This document shows positions 46,062-56,740 of a stretch of DNA of 64,000 nucleotides, in pieces. Numbering within the stretch: position 1 is the stretch's first letter; every line of letters begins with the position of its first letter. Below the pieces are notes generated by a model. That model saw only the letters and a program-made list of their open reading frames with translations. It was not told the DNA's origin and did no database searches. Where the stretch lies: positions 1-64,000 of the forward strand of contig NZ_VSRY01000123.1 in the NCBI RefSeq assembly GCF_008271805.1. Reading direction: 5' to 3'. Both the position numbers and the translations under genes were made by a program. The DNA comes from Streptomyces sp. TRM49041 (GTDB taxonomy: Bacteria; Actinomycetota; Actinomycetes; Streptomycetales; Streptomycetaceae).

Positions 46062-46274
46062 ATGGACGTCCGTGTCGACCGCGACCGCTGCCTCGGCGCC
46101 GGCATGTGCGCCCTGACCGCACCCGCGGTCTTCGACCAGGACGAGACCGAGGGTCTGGTCGTCCTGCTGAACGCCAGACCGCCGAGCGACCGGCACGCGG
46201 CAGTCCGCATCGCCGCCGGCGCGTGCCCCGCCTCGGCCCTCTCCGTCACGGAACACCCCGGAGCACAGCCATGA
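46062..46274 (+). CDS. [3Fe-4S]-type ferredoxin
   Basis: A 70-residue ferredoxin with RCLGAGMC (Cys10, Cys16) and ACPASAL (Cys54). The position that would hold a fourth Cys is Gly or Ala, so a [3Fe-4S] cluster is expected. This is the usual electron donor of Streptomyces P450s. The gene starts 4 bp after the P450 stop, and the pair forms a functional unit. A ferredoxin reductase is not encoded nearby and must come from elsewhere. Confidence 0.93.
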   Translation: MDVRVDRDRCLGAGMCALTAPAVFDQDETEGLVVLLNARPPSDRHAAVRIAAGACPASALSVTEHPGAQP

Positions 46275-46616
46275 GAACCGACCGCCGGGGGCGGCGGCGG
46301 GAGCATTGACGGCGACGGCCGTGCGGGCACCCCGCGGCGGGCGGAAAGTGCGCCCTCAAGGCGAGCAGGGTGACCACCGTGAGCGTCGGCGAAGTGACGG
46401 GCGCCTTGAGGACCTGTACGGAGCTCGTTCCCCTCAGGCCGCCACCGCGACGAAGCACGCGACGAGGAAGCCCATCGGCACCGTGCGGGCCACCTGTGCC
46501 GCGTCGCTCGAAATGGCATGGCCTGCCTGATCGGCCGACTGCAGGCTGCTCCTTCGTACTGCCGGGGCGAGCAGCCTGCGTACGCCGTCACGCGGGCGGT
46601 GACGCGGAACGGGTCC
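46275..46616. other. Intergenic region, no gene recognised
   Basis: The 340-bp gap between the ferredoxin gene and the 3' end of gdhA holds no frame with a family match. On the minus strand a short hydrophobic stretch (VARTVPMGFLVACFVAVAA, about 46438-46495) ends in a stop and could be the tail of a lost membrane protein. No clear terminator hairpin was found. Confidence 0.4.
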
Positions 46617-47993
<1,377 letters not shown>

Positions 47994-48779
47994 CTACTTG
48001 GTGTTGTGAGGGTCCGACAGGCGGTCGACCACCCATACGGCTCGCAGCGCCGGAGCGTTGAATACGGGCGAGGGCGTAAACCTCGAGTGCTTGCTCCACA
48101 CGGCGGAGAGGTCCTCGTGGAGCCTATCGCCGACGAGCCGGTCGGCGAGCAGCGCCAGATTCTGCTGGTGTCGCTGCCGACCCCGCTCGGCACGGACGTC
48201 TCCCCGCGCCACGCGCGCGCTCAGCCCACCGGCACGCCCGTCGAGGGAGACCTTGCCGGTGGTCACGTTGCGTCGGCGTCGCACGATCTGCAGGGCCTGG
48301 GAGGCATGGGGGAAGGGCAGTTGGGCGACGGTGGCGGTTTTGACGCGGCGGATCTCGTCGCGTCCGTGGGCGGTGGCCCGGGTCTTGCCCAGCAGCGGCA
48401 CGTCCCGCCGGGGCAGGGCCTTGAGCAGCTTGTGGAGGGTGAGGTGGTTGCCCTTGATCAGCGCGATGTAGTGCGCGTTCTTGTCTTCGACGAGGAAGCG
48501 GGCGTGCGCAGTCCGACTGTGCAGGACGTCGAAGGTGACCACGGTCCCGGCCAGGTCGAGTGGGGCGAGCAGGGGCCGGAAGACGGCGATCTCGTCGGTT
48601 TTCGCGTCCACTTCGCGCCGGGCCAGGACCAGGCCGGTCCCGTTCATCGCGGCCGGCAGGTGGACCTGCGTGCCGTCGGCGCGGATCGCGCCGCGCACCG
48701 TTCTTCCGTCCACGGCCGGCGCGGGCTGTGGGGCGCCGACGTCCCGCCCGACCTGGCGTGTCCTGTCACCGAATTCCAC
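47994..48779 (-). pseudogene. ISAs1-family transposase fragment
   Basis: The frame encodes PAPAVDGRTVRGAIRADGTQ, NGTGLVLARREVDAKTDEIA, FRPLLAPLDLAGTVVTFDVL and AHYIALIKGNHLTLHKLLKA, the central DDE domain of ISAs1 transposases. The family's N-terminal domain of about 100 residues is missing. After TTGKVSLDGRAGGLS the sequence no longer matches, so the C-terminal DDE Glu region (usually EHWxIE then FREDASRIRTG) is lost or shifted. No terminal inverted repeats were found. It is a dead copy, with its 5' end 51 bp from the divergent secreted-protein gene. Confidence 0.8.
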
Positions 48780-48830
48780 ACCTTGTGAGCCTATAGTCGC
48801 CGCATATCTCCTCCGTACCCGGGAGCCGGC

Positions 48831-50870
48831 ATGCGGCGTTTCCTTTCTCTGCTGGTATTTCTCGCGGTGGCCGGGCTATCGGTGCCAGTCGGCACCACGA
48901 CGGCAACAGCCCAGAGGAGTGCGGCGGATTATCTCGATCCAGGCTTGGCCCTGGTCGAGCAGGTGCCTGGAACCATTCTCGACGTGTCACCCTCCCGAGT
49001 CCTCTACAGTGACCCGTCCACGTCGCCCGCGCGACTGAAGATCAAGGACCGGAACAGTGGCGAGGTCACGACACTGCCCACGGCTCCCGATCGCCACCAT
49101 GACCACGGATGGCTCACTCCGCTGGGGGCGGTCTTTTCGGCGCTGGGAAGCGACATCACCACCGAGCGCCTCTACGAATGGTCGGGTGGAAACGACCTGA
49201 CCGACCTCGGCCCGCTCAACTCGGCCCTCTCCCCGCAGGTGCGCGGCACGTACGCGATCTGGAGCAACGGCACGACGCTCTACCGCCGGAATGTCAACAC
49301 ACATCAGACCACGGTGGTGGCGACCGACGCGGGGAACTGGCGGAACGACCTCCTTCCCAACGGGGAGGTCATCTACTGGAGTTCTGGCCGGGAGTACCAG
49401 ATCAAGCGCTATCACGACGGTGCCACGGAACAGCTCACCCACGACACAACCCTGTGGAATTTCTATCCGGTGGCCGACGGGATGAATGTCGTGTACGCGA
49501 AAGGCGACCCCTGCTGCCGCGACCAGGAGTTCGCCGTCTGGCTCCACGACGGAAGCCGCGAGATCCAGCTCACTCCCCCGAGTGGTGACCAACCCGACCA
49601 GGGCGAAAGCTACGACGTTGCCGGCGGGTGGACCGCATTCCTGCACCCTGACAGCGACGGACGAGTTCAGGTCCGGGTGCGGGATCCCCAAGGGGGGATC
49701 AGCCGGCTGTCCGATATCGGCGGTTCCGAGCCGGCCGGCACGCCGAGGATCGTGGCCGTCAACGCGGACGGCCAGGTCGCCTACACCGTTTCCGACGCGC
49801 TGTACCTCGGCGCCCCGGGGCAGCCGGCAGTCCGGCTCGCGTCCGACGTGGGCACCTGGTCCTCCCGCTTCGAGAATCAGCCTGACAACCTCGCGACGTA
49901 CTTCGACGGGCGGTGGCACCTGGCCATCGGAGACAGCTTGTACGCCCTCGGCGACCAGCCCCGAACGACGCTGACCGTCACCGTCGAAGGCCATGGGACG
50001 GTGACGGTCAGCCCGGGTACCGAGACATGCAGGACCACCTGCTCCTTCGACTTCCTGCAGGGCACGGGAGTCACCCTCACCGAGACGGCCGACCTTCCCG
50101 GGTGGCGGTTCGGTGGCTGGAGCGGTGACTGCTCCGGTAGCGAGGCGACCTGCCACCTGCGGCTCGATTCCGCGTCGTCGGTCCATGCGCGGTTCGTCCC
50201 CGGAGACACGACCGCACCGCTCACCAGCCCACCCGCCTCCCACGTCCCGGTAGGGGCCCGACTGTCCGCGCGGATTCCCCCGGGTGTGCCGCTGGAGACA
50301 TCGTGGACCGCCATCGACCCGGATGATCCGGTGAGCACCAATGAACTGCAGGTGTCGGTGAACGGCGGCGGGTTCGCTCCCGTCGGGCTGCCGACCGTGG
50401 CGGCGACCAGGACCACGTCGAGGGTCGTCCCCACGGCCCGGTACCAGTTTCGCGCCCGCGCCACCGACTCCCACGGCAACGTCGGTGACTGGGCCACCGG
50501 GGTGCCCTTGACCGTCGACGCCTTTCAGGAAACAGCCGGCACCTACGAAGGAGCTTGGAGGAGCGAGCATCGGGCGTCGGCGTGGGGAGGCACCGTGATC
50601 TCCACCCGGCAGCCGTCGGCGTCGGTGATGCTGACGGTCACCGGCCGCGAGGTCGCTGTCGTGGGAACGACGGGACGGCGGCACGGCTCGCTCCAGGTCT
50701 ACGTGGACGGTGAGCTGCGACAGACCCGTTCAACGTCCTCTCGGAAGACTCTTGCCCGGCGCGTGCTCGCCGACGTGAAATTCGCCCCCGGCACCCACAC
50801 CATTCGCGTCGTACGAGCCCCGGACGACCGCGGCCCGATCACACTGGACGGCTTCATCGTGCTGCGGTAG
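48831..50870 (+). CDS. Secreted multidomain protein: TolB-like propeller, bacterial repeat and Ig-like regions
   Basis: A 679-residue exported protein. The signal peptide MRRFLSLLVFLAVAGLSVPV ends near TAQA-like TATAQ (residue 28). Residues 30-375 show short repeats such as GTYAIWSNGTTLYRRNVNTH and GEVIYWSSGREYQIKRYHDG, a TolB/WD-like propeller. Residues 380-460 match an InlB-type bacterial repeat (VEGHGTVTVSPGTETCRTTC, GWRFGGWSGDCSGSEATCHL) with two Cys pairs. Residues 480-570 are Ig/FnIII-like. The C-terminus (VDGELRQTRSTSS) resembles a jelly-roll binding domain. A TATAGT -10 box lies at 48792-48797. Lower local GC and the flanking transposase relics suggest transfer. Function unknown, perhaps surface binding. 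Confidence 0.75.
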   Translation: MRRFLSLLVFLAVAGLSVPVGTTTATAQRSAADYLDPGLALVEQVPGTILDVSPSRVLYSDPSTSPARLKIKDRNSGEVTTLPTAPDRHHDHGWLTPLGAVFSALGSDITTERLYEWSGGNDLTDLGPLNSALSPQVRGTYAIWSNGTTLYRRNVNTHQTTVVATDAGNWRNDLLPNGEVIYWSSGREYQIKRYHDGATEQLTHDTTLWNFYPVADGMNVVYAKGDPCCRDQEFAVWLHDGSREIQLTPPSGDQPDQGESYDVAGGWTAFLHPDSDGRVQVRVRDPQGGISRLSDIGGSEPAGTPRIVAVNADGQVAYTVSDALYLGAPGQPAVRLASDVGTWSSRFENQPDNLATYFDGRWHLAIGDSLYALGDQPRTTLTVTVEGHGTVTVSPGTETCRTTCSFDFLQGTGVTLTETADLPGWRFGGWSGDCSGSEATCHLRLDSASSVHARFVPGDTTAPLTSPPASHVPVGARLSARIPPGVPLETSWTAIDPDDPVSTNELQVSVNGGGFAPVGLPTVAATRTTSRVVPTARYQFRARATDSHGNVGDWATGVPLTVDAFQETAGTYEGAWRSEHRASAWGGTVISTRQPSASVMLTVTGREVAVVGTTGRRHGSLQVYVDGELRQTRSTSSRKTLARRVLADVKFAPGTHTIRVVRAPDDRGPITLDGFIVLR

Positions 50871-50959
50871 CCGTAGAAGGCACGACTCGACGCCGGCCAC
50901 CCGCCACCACTCGACTCCTGTCCTGGCGACCGGATCGGCCTGGCTCTGCAAGATCACCA

Positions 50960-51250
50960 CCAACGTCCGCGATCGCTCCAGCCGCCGACGATGCGGCTGC
51001 GGCGGTGGTCGCGCGCGAGGTGCTGGTGTTCTCGGCGGCCGAAACCGCTCCGGCGACGCGCGCCGCGCAGGAGCACTACCGGGAGTTCAACCGTGATCAC
51101 GCCTGGCTGCGGGCTCCTGGAGAGCCTGCCGTCGCACAACTGAGAGCCTGGCGACTGCTCCGGCGGGCCAGATGTTCCACCCGCCGCATCGGCACTTTCG
51201 TTCAGTCCGTCCGCACCGTTCTGACCTGCACGTATTCAGGACAGAAGAAG
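50960..51250 (+). pseudogene. 3' fragment of a DDE transposase (IS5-like)
   Basis: The frame gives REFNRDHAWLRAPGEPAVAQ, LRAWRLLRRARCSTRRIGTF and VQSVRTVLTC. This matches the last part of IS5-type transposases, where the catalytic Glu lies in the xRAPGExAVAxLKxWRxL helix. The N-terminal two thirds are absent and the start region is not coding. It shows that an insertion sequence once sat between the secreted propeller gene and the DUF4246 gene. I did not find its inverted repeats. Confidence 0.6.
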
Positions 51251-51251
51251 T

Positions 51252-52760
51252 TCAGTGCTCGCAGAGGGAGAATTCTCGTTCGTAGAGCTGCTCGTTGTGT
51301 TCGTCGACGAAGAACTTGCGTTCCTGCATGAGTTGTTCACGGTGGTTCTTGGCCTGCTCAAGCGTCATGGTCGAAGTGTCGGACCACGGTTGCTGCGGTG
51401 GCACATCGGATGTCGAGACGATCTTTTCCGACGGGTCGACCAGGAAGAACGCAAGAATTTTGCGGTGTCCCGGGCGGGTGGGGTCCATGAGGCTGAATGA
51501 GCCGACGCGGTGTTGCAGGATGTTCGGGAACGCCAGGCAGCGCCCCTCTGGCGTCGATGCCGATCCCAGCATCTGGTTCAGTGCGTCTTCGTCCTCCAGG
51601 CCGTAGACCTCACGCAGACCGTGGTCGTCGTTCTGTTCGTAGTGCGGCTCGTCGAGTGCCGCCCGGAAACTCAGCCGACTCTCGGTGATGTTCTCGCTGT
51701 CCCAGTAGTAGATGCCGGTCGAGACGATCCGCTCGTTCAACATCCCCTCGACATGCCAGGAACCGCCTGGGTATTCGGGCTTGTCAGGGGTGAGATGAAC
51801 GGTGGCGAGCTTGACGATGACCTGAAGACGGCGGCCGCGCAGGTCGACTCGGGCGGATTCATCGGGCGAGTCGTGCGGGGTGAAGGCCGGGGCGTCCGGG
51901 ATGGCTGGGCGGCGGTTCTCCCACCAGTCGACCTGGGCCTCTTCCCATGCACGGAGGGCTTCTGCGTAGGCCGCGGCATCACTGTAGGAAGACCTGTCCG
52001 GAAACTCCGGTTCCGAGTCGTACCACCCGAAAGGATCGGCCTCGATCCGCAGGGGCCGCGGATGGCGCAGATCGGTGAGCACGTTCTCCAGCAGCGGGCG
52101 CATGCGCGAGAACAGGTCCGGCAGGACGGAGGCCAGTTCGTGATGCGCCTCGGGGTGGACGTTGTTGACGTACGAACGGAAGGCGACATCGCCGTCGTCA
52201 CTGACGTCGACGTCCGTGGGCAGCCACTGGAACTTCTCCGAGAACTCGTGCTTCGAGTAGCGGTCCGTCGGATTCTGCCAAGCCCGCTCGGGCGCGCCGC
52301 TCACCTCTCTCACCAGGCAGAACAGTGAGGGATGAACCAGATCCAGTACCTGCCCGTCGGATCCGGGATGCCAGTCCTGTTCTGCTTCGGGCACCTGTTC
52401 CAGAACCCGAACCGCCTCGCGCAGCCGGGATCTGAGCTTGTCGTCGACCAGTGTGTCCGACTGCCACACCCCGTCGACGGCGGACACCTCGATGCCGGTC
52501 CGTCCGTCCCGCAGCTCGGCGTAGTGCACGAGTTCGGCAAGCACGTAACGAACCTGCGCTTCGGTGAGGCCCTGGGCGACCGCTTCTTGCGTCCACCTGG
52601 CGACGATGTCGGCATCGTTCATCTTGTCGAACCACCCCGGCTTCGCCCGAATGTGCGCGCTGCACTGCATCATCTGAAGTTCCCGCAGCGTTCGGGGTGT
52701 CGCGAACGATATGGAACGGGAAGCATGAAAGGGCAGCGGGAAAGCAGACAGGCCGGTCAA
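51252..52760 (-). CDS. DUF4246 protein, probable Fe(II)/2-oxoglutarate-type oxygenase
   Basis: A 502-residue cytosolic protein. The N-terminal region FPLPFHASRSISFATPRTLR and the C-terminal core belong to DUF4246. GGSWHVEGMLNERIVSTGIY has an H-x-E pair, and LAFPNILQHRVGSFSLMDPT has a His 80 residues later, followed by GHRKILAFFLVDP. This H-x-D/E...H...R arrangement resembles the 2-oxoglutarate/Fe(II) dioxygenase facial triad. The substrate is unknown. The first usable start is a TTG at 52760. Family members have the same N-terminal block, so the downstream ATG codons would truncate it. It lies in the accessory stretch next to tRNA-Pro. Confidence 0.8.
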   Translation of the reverse strand: MTGLSAFPLPFHASRSISFATPRTLRELQMMQCSAHIRAKPGWFDKMNDADIVARWTQEAVAQGLTEAQVRYVLAELVHYAELRDGRTGIEVSAVDGVWQSDTLVDDKLRSRLREAVRVLEQVPEAEQDWHPGSDGQVLDLVHPSLFCLVREVSGAPERAWQNPTDRYSKHEFSEKFQWLPTDVDVSDDGDVAFRSYVNNVHPEAHHELASVLPDLFSRMRPLLENVLTDLRHPRPLRIEADPFGWYDSEPEFPDRSSYSDAAAYAEALRAWEEAQVDWWENRRPAIPDAPAFTPHDSPDESARVDLRGRRLQVIVKLATVHLTPDKPEYPGGSWHVEGMLNERIVSTGIYYWDSENITESRLSFRAALDEPHYEQNDDHGLREVYGLEDEDALNQMLGSASTPEGRCLAFPNILQHRVGSFSLMDPTRPGHRKILAFFLVDPSEKIVSTSDVPPQQPWSDTSTMTLEQAKNHREQLMQERKFFVDEHNEQLYEREFSLCEH

Positions 52761-53034
52761 TTCTCATGGTCCCTACAGTCGGTGTGCGGTGGCGGGAAGG
52801 ATAGCTCAGCAGACTGACACCGCAGCCGTGGCGCCTGTCCGCTGGTGCGGCGTCGCCGAGGCTCAGCGGGTGGAAGCGCTCCTGCCGTCACGCGGTGCGG
52901 TGGTTCCACTCTTCCGTAGCGGCGGGCTTGTCCGTTCGATGCCCGCGCCTGAGTCCGGCAGGGCTGTTCTGTCTCAGGTGATGAGGTACGGCAAAGCTCC
53001 CTGCGCGTGGTCGCGCCAGGGTGCCTTCGGGAGG

Positions 53035-53275
53035 CGCGTTCGCCGGCCGCGCCCAGGTGCGAGCCGAACGATTCGCCGGAGCCGCGGAGCTGGGCGTCGA
53101 GGACGGCCGCCTCCAGGACCGATGTGACCAGGTGGTGTCCGGTGAAGGGTTCGAGTGCGCGGCCGACCGCCGTCGCGTCCACGCCGTTCTTGGGGAGGGC
53201 GGGGACGAGGAAGCGGCGCAGGACGTCCTGTGCCCCGTCGACGTACTCGGCACGCGCGAAAGGCCGCCCTCCCAT
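53035..53275 (-). pseudogene. N-terminal fragment of o-succinylbenzoate synthase (MenC) or a related enolase-superfamily enzyme
   Basis: Residues from MGGRPFARAEYVDGAQDVLR through LEPFTGHHLVTSVLEAAVLD and LRGSGESFGSHLG match the capping domain of MenC-like enzymes. The match ends near 53035, and the remaining 270 residues with the catalytic barrel are missing. The sequence beyond has no resemblance and runs toward the DUF4246 gene. The fragment lies between tRNA-Pro and the DUF4246 gene. A break just past the tRNA suggests that an integration or deletion removed the rest. Confidence 0.65.
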
Positions 53276-53313
53276 GGATGAGAGAACGGCCTCCGACCTG
53301 CGTTTCCGCACAG

Positions 53314-53387
<74 letters not shown>

Positions 53388-53437
53388 GTGCGCTCGGTCC
53401 GGCTGGTCGCCGGGTGAGCGCGCAAGAGAACATTACC

Positions 53438-56107
53438 TCACTCCGCGGGCAGGTCGGACATCGCCCGGTGGGCGGCGGTGGCCAGGGCGTCGGCGCCGCA
53501 GGCGGTGGCCAGGGTGGCGGCGTGGGCGAGCTCGGAGCGGGAGCGCAGGGCGATGCCGTAGTCGTGGCGGGCGAGTGCGTGTTCGTACGCGGAGGGGGAC
53601 GCCTCCAGGTGGCGTACCGCGCGTGCGAGGAGCGGTACGGCGTCGTCGGGGCGGGCGAACAGCGCGGCGCAGCGGAGGGCTTCGCCGATGGCGGTGTCGG
53701 TCCCGAAGTGTTCCGCGCGGGTACGGGCGCGGGTGGCGATGCGGCCGGCCCGGTCCGGGTCCTCGGTGGCGAGGGCGCGGGCGAGGTCGCAGGCCCAGGG
53801 CGCCCAGATGCCGTTGTGCCGGCCCCGGTTCTCCGAAGCCCGGCCGGCGGCCTCCAGTTCGGCGACGGCCTCGCGGGTGCGGCCTTCGGCGAGGAGGAGG
53901 CGGCCGCGTACGCAGGGGCCGTCGGGCAGGACCATGGCGCTGGGCCAGGGCGGGCCGAAGGCGTACCGGTCGGCCATTTCGCGGGCCTCGCCGACCCGGC
54001 CGCGGGCGAGGAGGGTGTCGACGAGAAGACAGACCGCGTCCCACTGGACGGCCAGGCCGTCGCCGACGCGGTCGGCGAGCCGCAGGCCCTCGCGGAGGAA
54101 TGTCTCGGCGAGGGGCAGGTCGCCGGCGCGGCGGTGGGCGAGGCCGAGGAGGGTGTGGGCGAAGGCCAGGTGGGCGCCGCTCCAGCCGGAGATCTCGTAG
54201 GCGCGGACGGCCTCCCCGAAGAGGTCGCGGGCCCGGTCGGGCCGGTCGACGAAGGCGTACGCGATGCCGATCATGGCGGGGGTCTCGAAGCCCCACTCGG
54301 TGTCGGTCCAGCTCGCGCCCTGGGCGGGGCGGCCGTCGAGGAGGGCGCGGTCGCACAGGTCGACGACATGGGTGGCGTTCTCGCCGCGGAGCATCGCGTC
54401 GAAGGCGCGCAGGGACAGCAGGGCGCGTTCGGCGTTGTCGGTGCCGCGCAGGTGGTCGGCCAGGTCCCGGAGGCGCCGGGAGCGGCCTTCCGGGTCGTCC
54501 TCGGCGGCGCGGAACGACTCGTACATGAAGTGGGCGGCCTCCAGCCGGGTCCGGTCCGGTCCCGCGGGGGTGCGGGCGGCCTCGGCGGCGACGGTGAGGG
54601 AGGCGTCGCGGAGCTGGTTGCTGTGGGCCAGGGCCTGTGCGAGGCGGTAGGTGGCGTCGGTGCGGAGCGCCGGTGCGAGGCCGGGCAGGTCGAGCGCGGA
54701 GCGCAGGTGCCGGATGGTGGCGGCCGGGGACGTGAGGAGGGCGGCGCAGCCCACTTCGTAGAGGACCTGGGCGTACGCCTCGGGCGGCGGGGGCTCCTGG
54801 AGGGCGCGTTCCAGACAGCGGCGGGCGGCCTCGGGGGCGCCGACGGCGAGGTGTTCGCGGGCCGCGTCGCGGAGCTGGGCGACGACTTCGGCGTCGTCGT
54901 CCGGGTGGACCTCCAGGAGGTGGCGGGACGCGGCGGCCGCGCCGAGGCCCGCGTGGGTGACCGCCCAGGCGGCGCGGCCGTGCATGGCGGTGCGGGTGGC
55001 GGGCGGGATGGAGCGGTATATGGCGGTGGCTATGAGCGGGTGGGCGAACTCCAGCGGGTCGGTCCCGGTGACGACGCGGGCGTCCCGGAGCCGGTCGGTG
55101 CAGTCGGCCGCCTCGGCGGGGGACATTCCGGCGAGGGTGGCGGCGAGCTGCTGGGAGATGTCGGTGCCGAGGACGGCGGCCGCCCAGGCGAACCGGGTCG
55201 CGCCGGTGCCCAGCCGTTCGAGGCGGGCCACCAGGCCGCTGCCGCGCGCCGAGGCCCCCAGGTCGCGGAGGAGCCCGGCCGAGCGGGCGACCGGTTCCAG
55301 CATCCGGTCCCGTACGGTCGCGAGGAGTTCGACCGTCTCGTACGGGTTGCCGCCGGTGACGGCCCAGACCTCGCGGCAGAACGGCGCGTCGGTGTGCTCG
55401 CCGAGTGCGGTGCGGGCCAGGTCGGCGGTGGCGTCCTCGGTGAGGGCGTGCAGGGTGACGGTGAGCCTGGCCTGGTCGCCGACGCGCCGGAGCAGCGTGG
55501 TGGCGGGGTCCGCGGGCCCGGCAGGCTCCGCGGGGGCGTCGGCGCGGTGTGCGAGGACGATGAGGAGGGGCAGGCCGGGGAGCCGTCCGGCGAACGCGGC
55601 CAGCCAGGCCAGGGACTCGGCGTCGGCCCAGTGCGCGTCGTCGACGAGCACGACGAGCGGTTTGGCGTGCTGCTGTTCGGCGAGGCGGGTGACGACGCGG
55701 TCGAGCCCGTCCCGTACGCCCTGCGGATCGGCGAGCGGGGCGCTCGGCGCGGCGAGGCCGAGGGCGGGCGCCGTGATGTCGAAGCTCTCGCCGAACAGCC
55801 GCCTGAGCCGGTCCTCGGGCAGCGGCATGAGGGCGGGGACCAGGAGTTGGCGTACGACGTGGAACGGCACGGACGTGACGGTCTCGCCGCCCTTGCCGGA
55901 CAGGACCGTGCAGCGGTCGGCGGCGCGCCGGCCGATCTCGGCGAGGAGGGCGGTCTTGCCGATACCGGCCTCGCCCCGATAGATCAGCAGCCCGCCGGCC
56001 GCGGCCGGACCGCACAGCGCGTCGACGGCGTGCGTGGCCGCCGCGAGTTCCGGCTCGCGCTCCAGCAGCGGTACGGACAGCTGATGTTCCGCCCGGGACG
56101 GCAGCAT
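53438..56107 (-). CDS. LAL-type STAND regulator lacking the LuxR helix-turn-helix
   Basis: An 889-residue AAA/STAND protein. Near the N-terminus GLLIYRGEAGIGKTALLAEI has an intact Walker A (GEAGIGKT), then Walker B LVVLVDDAHWADAESLAWLA and GGNPYETVELLA, as in LAL (large ATP-binding LuxR) regulators. A long TPR-like region follows. LAL proteins normally end in a LuxR helix-turn-helix of about 60 residues, but this one stops at ADALATAAHRAMSDLPAE, where that domain would begin. It may have lost the DNA-binding part or be a signalling ATPase with another output. The ATG at 56107 has GGAAGGGAAGG. The 3' end lies 50 bp from the tRNA-Pro gene. Confidence 0.85.
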   Translation of the reverse strand: MLPSRAEHQLSVPLLEREPELAAATHAVDALCGPAAAGGLLIYRGEAGIGKTALLAEIGRRAADRCTVLSGKGGETVTSVPFHVVRQLLVPALMPLPEDRLRRLFGESFDITAPALGLAAPSAPLADPQGVRDGLDRVVTRLAEQQHAKPLVVLVDDAHWADAESLAWLAAFAGRLPGLPLLIVLAHRADAPAEPAGPADPATTLLRRVGDQARLTVTLHALTEDATADLARTALGEHTDAPFCREVWAVTGGNPYETVELLATVRDRMLEPVARSAGLLRDLGASARGSGLVARLERLGTGATRFAWAAAVLGTDISQQLAATLAGMSPAEAADCTDRLRDARVVTGTDPLEFAHPLIATAIYRSIPPATRTAMHGRAAWAVTHAGLGAAAASRHLLEVHPDDDAEVVAQLRDAAREHLAVGAPEAARRCLERALQEPPPPEAYAQVLYEVGCAALLTSPAATIRHLRSALDLPGLAPALRTDATYRLAQALAHSNQLRDASLTVAAEAARTPAGPDRTRLEAAHFMYESFRAAEDDPEGRSRRLRDLADHLRGTDNAERALLSLRAFDAMLRGENATHVVDLCDRALLDGRPAQGASWTDTEWGFETPAMIGIAYAFVDRPDRARDLFGEAVRAYEISGWSGAHLAFAHTLLGLAHRRAGDLPLAETFLREGLRLADRVGDGLAVQWDAVCLLVDTLLARGRVGEAREMADRYAFGPPWPSAMVLPDGPCVRGRLLLAEGRTREAVAELEAAGRASENRGRHNGIWAPWACDLARALATEDPDRAGRIATRARTRAEHFGTDTAIGEALRCAALFARPDDAVPLLARAVRHLEASPSAYEHALARHDYGIALRSRSELAHAATLATACGADALATAAHRAMSDLPAE

Positions 56108-56232
56108 CGTCCTTCCCTTCCATGTTTGCCCAGTTCGACGGCCGAGGGTAGCCCGGTGCCCTGCGCGGGGCACACAGTTCGGGCCGTCCGCCGAACGGGT
56201 GACTGGCCGGGGGCAGGGGTGACAATGGGCGG

Positions 56233-56739
56233 ATGAACAGGGATCGCCGGGACCGTGACACCGAGGGGCGCGCTCGGAGCGCGCGGCCGCGCGACGGGCT
56301 CGGGCGCCCGCTGCCGTACGGGGCGCCGGGGGTGGAGCGGCAGCCGGAGGGCGTGGCGCGTACGCCGGAGGAGACGCTGCGGGAGGCGCAGCGGCTGCTG
56401 GACTCGGGGCTGCCGTTCCATGCGCACGAGGTACTGGAGGACGCGTGGAAGGCGTGCGGCGACGCGGGGCGTGCGCCGGAGCGTGAGCTGTGGCGGGGGC
56501 TGGCGCAGCTGGCGGTGGGGCTGACGCACGCGGCGCGCGGCAACGGGGTCGGCGGGGCGCGGCTGCTGCTGCGGGGCGCGGGGCGGATCGCACCGTACGG
56601 GGCCGAGGGCGCGCGGCCGTACGGGATCGACGTCGGCGGGCTGGTGGCGTGGGCGCGGGAGCTGGCGGAGCGGGCGGAGACGGGCTCCGCGGAGGCGGTG
56701 GACCCGGTGGCCGAGGCACCAGGGCTGACCTCGCGTTAG
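56233..56739 (+). CDS. DUF309 protein
   Basis: A 168-residue cytosolic helical protein with the DUF309 core: EAQRLLDSGLPFHAHEVLED, AWKAC, then LWRGLAQLAVGLTHAARGN. The highly conserved HExxE-like HEVLED could bind a metal, but no enzyme activity is established for the family. The N-terminus is Arg-rich and probably disordered. The stop codon is followed at once by a MITE-like repeat. Confidence 0.88.
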   Translation: MNRDRRDRDTEGRARSARPRDGLGRPLPYGAPGVERQPEGVARTPEETLREAQRLLDSGLPFHAHEVLEDAWKACGDAGRAPERELWRGLAQLAVGLTHAARGNGVGGARLLLRGAGRIAPYGAEGARPYGIDVGGLVAWARELAERAETGSAEAVDPVAEAPGLTSR

Positions 56740-56740
56740 G

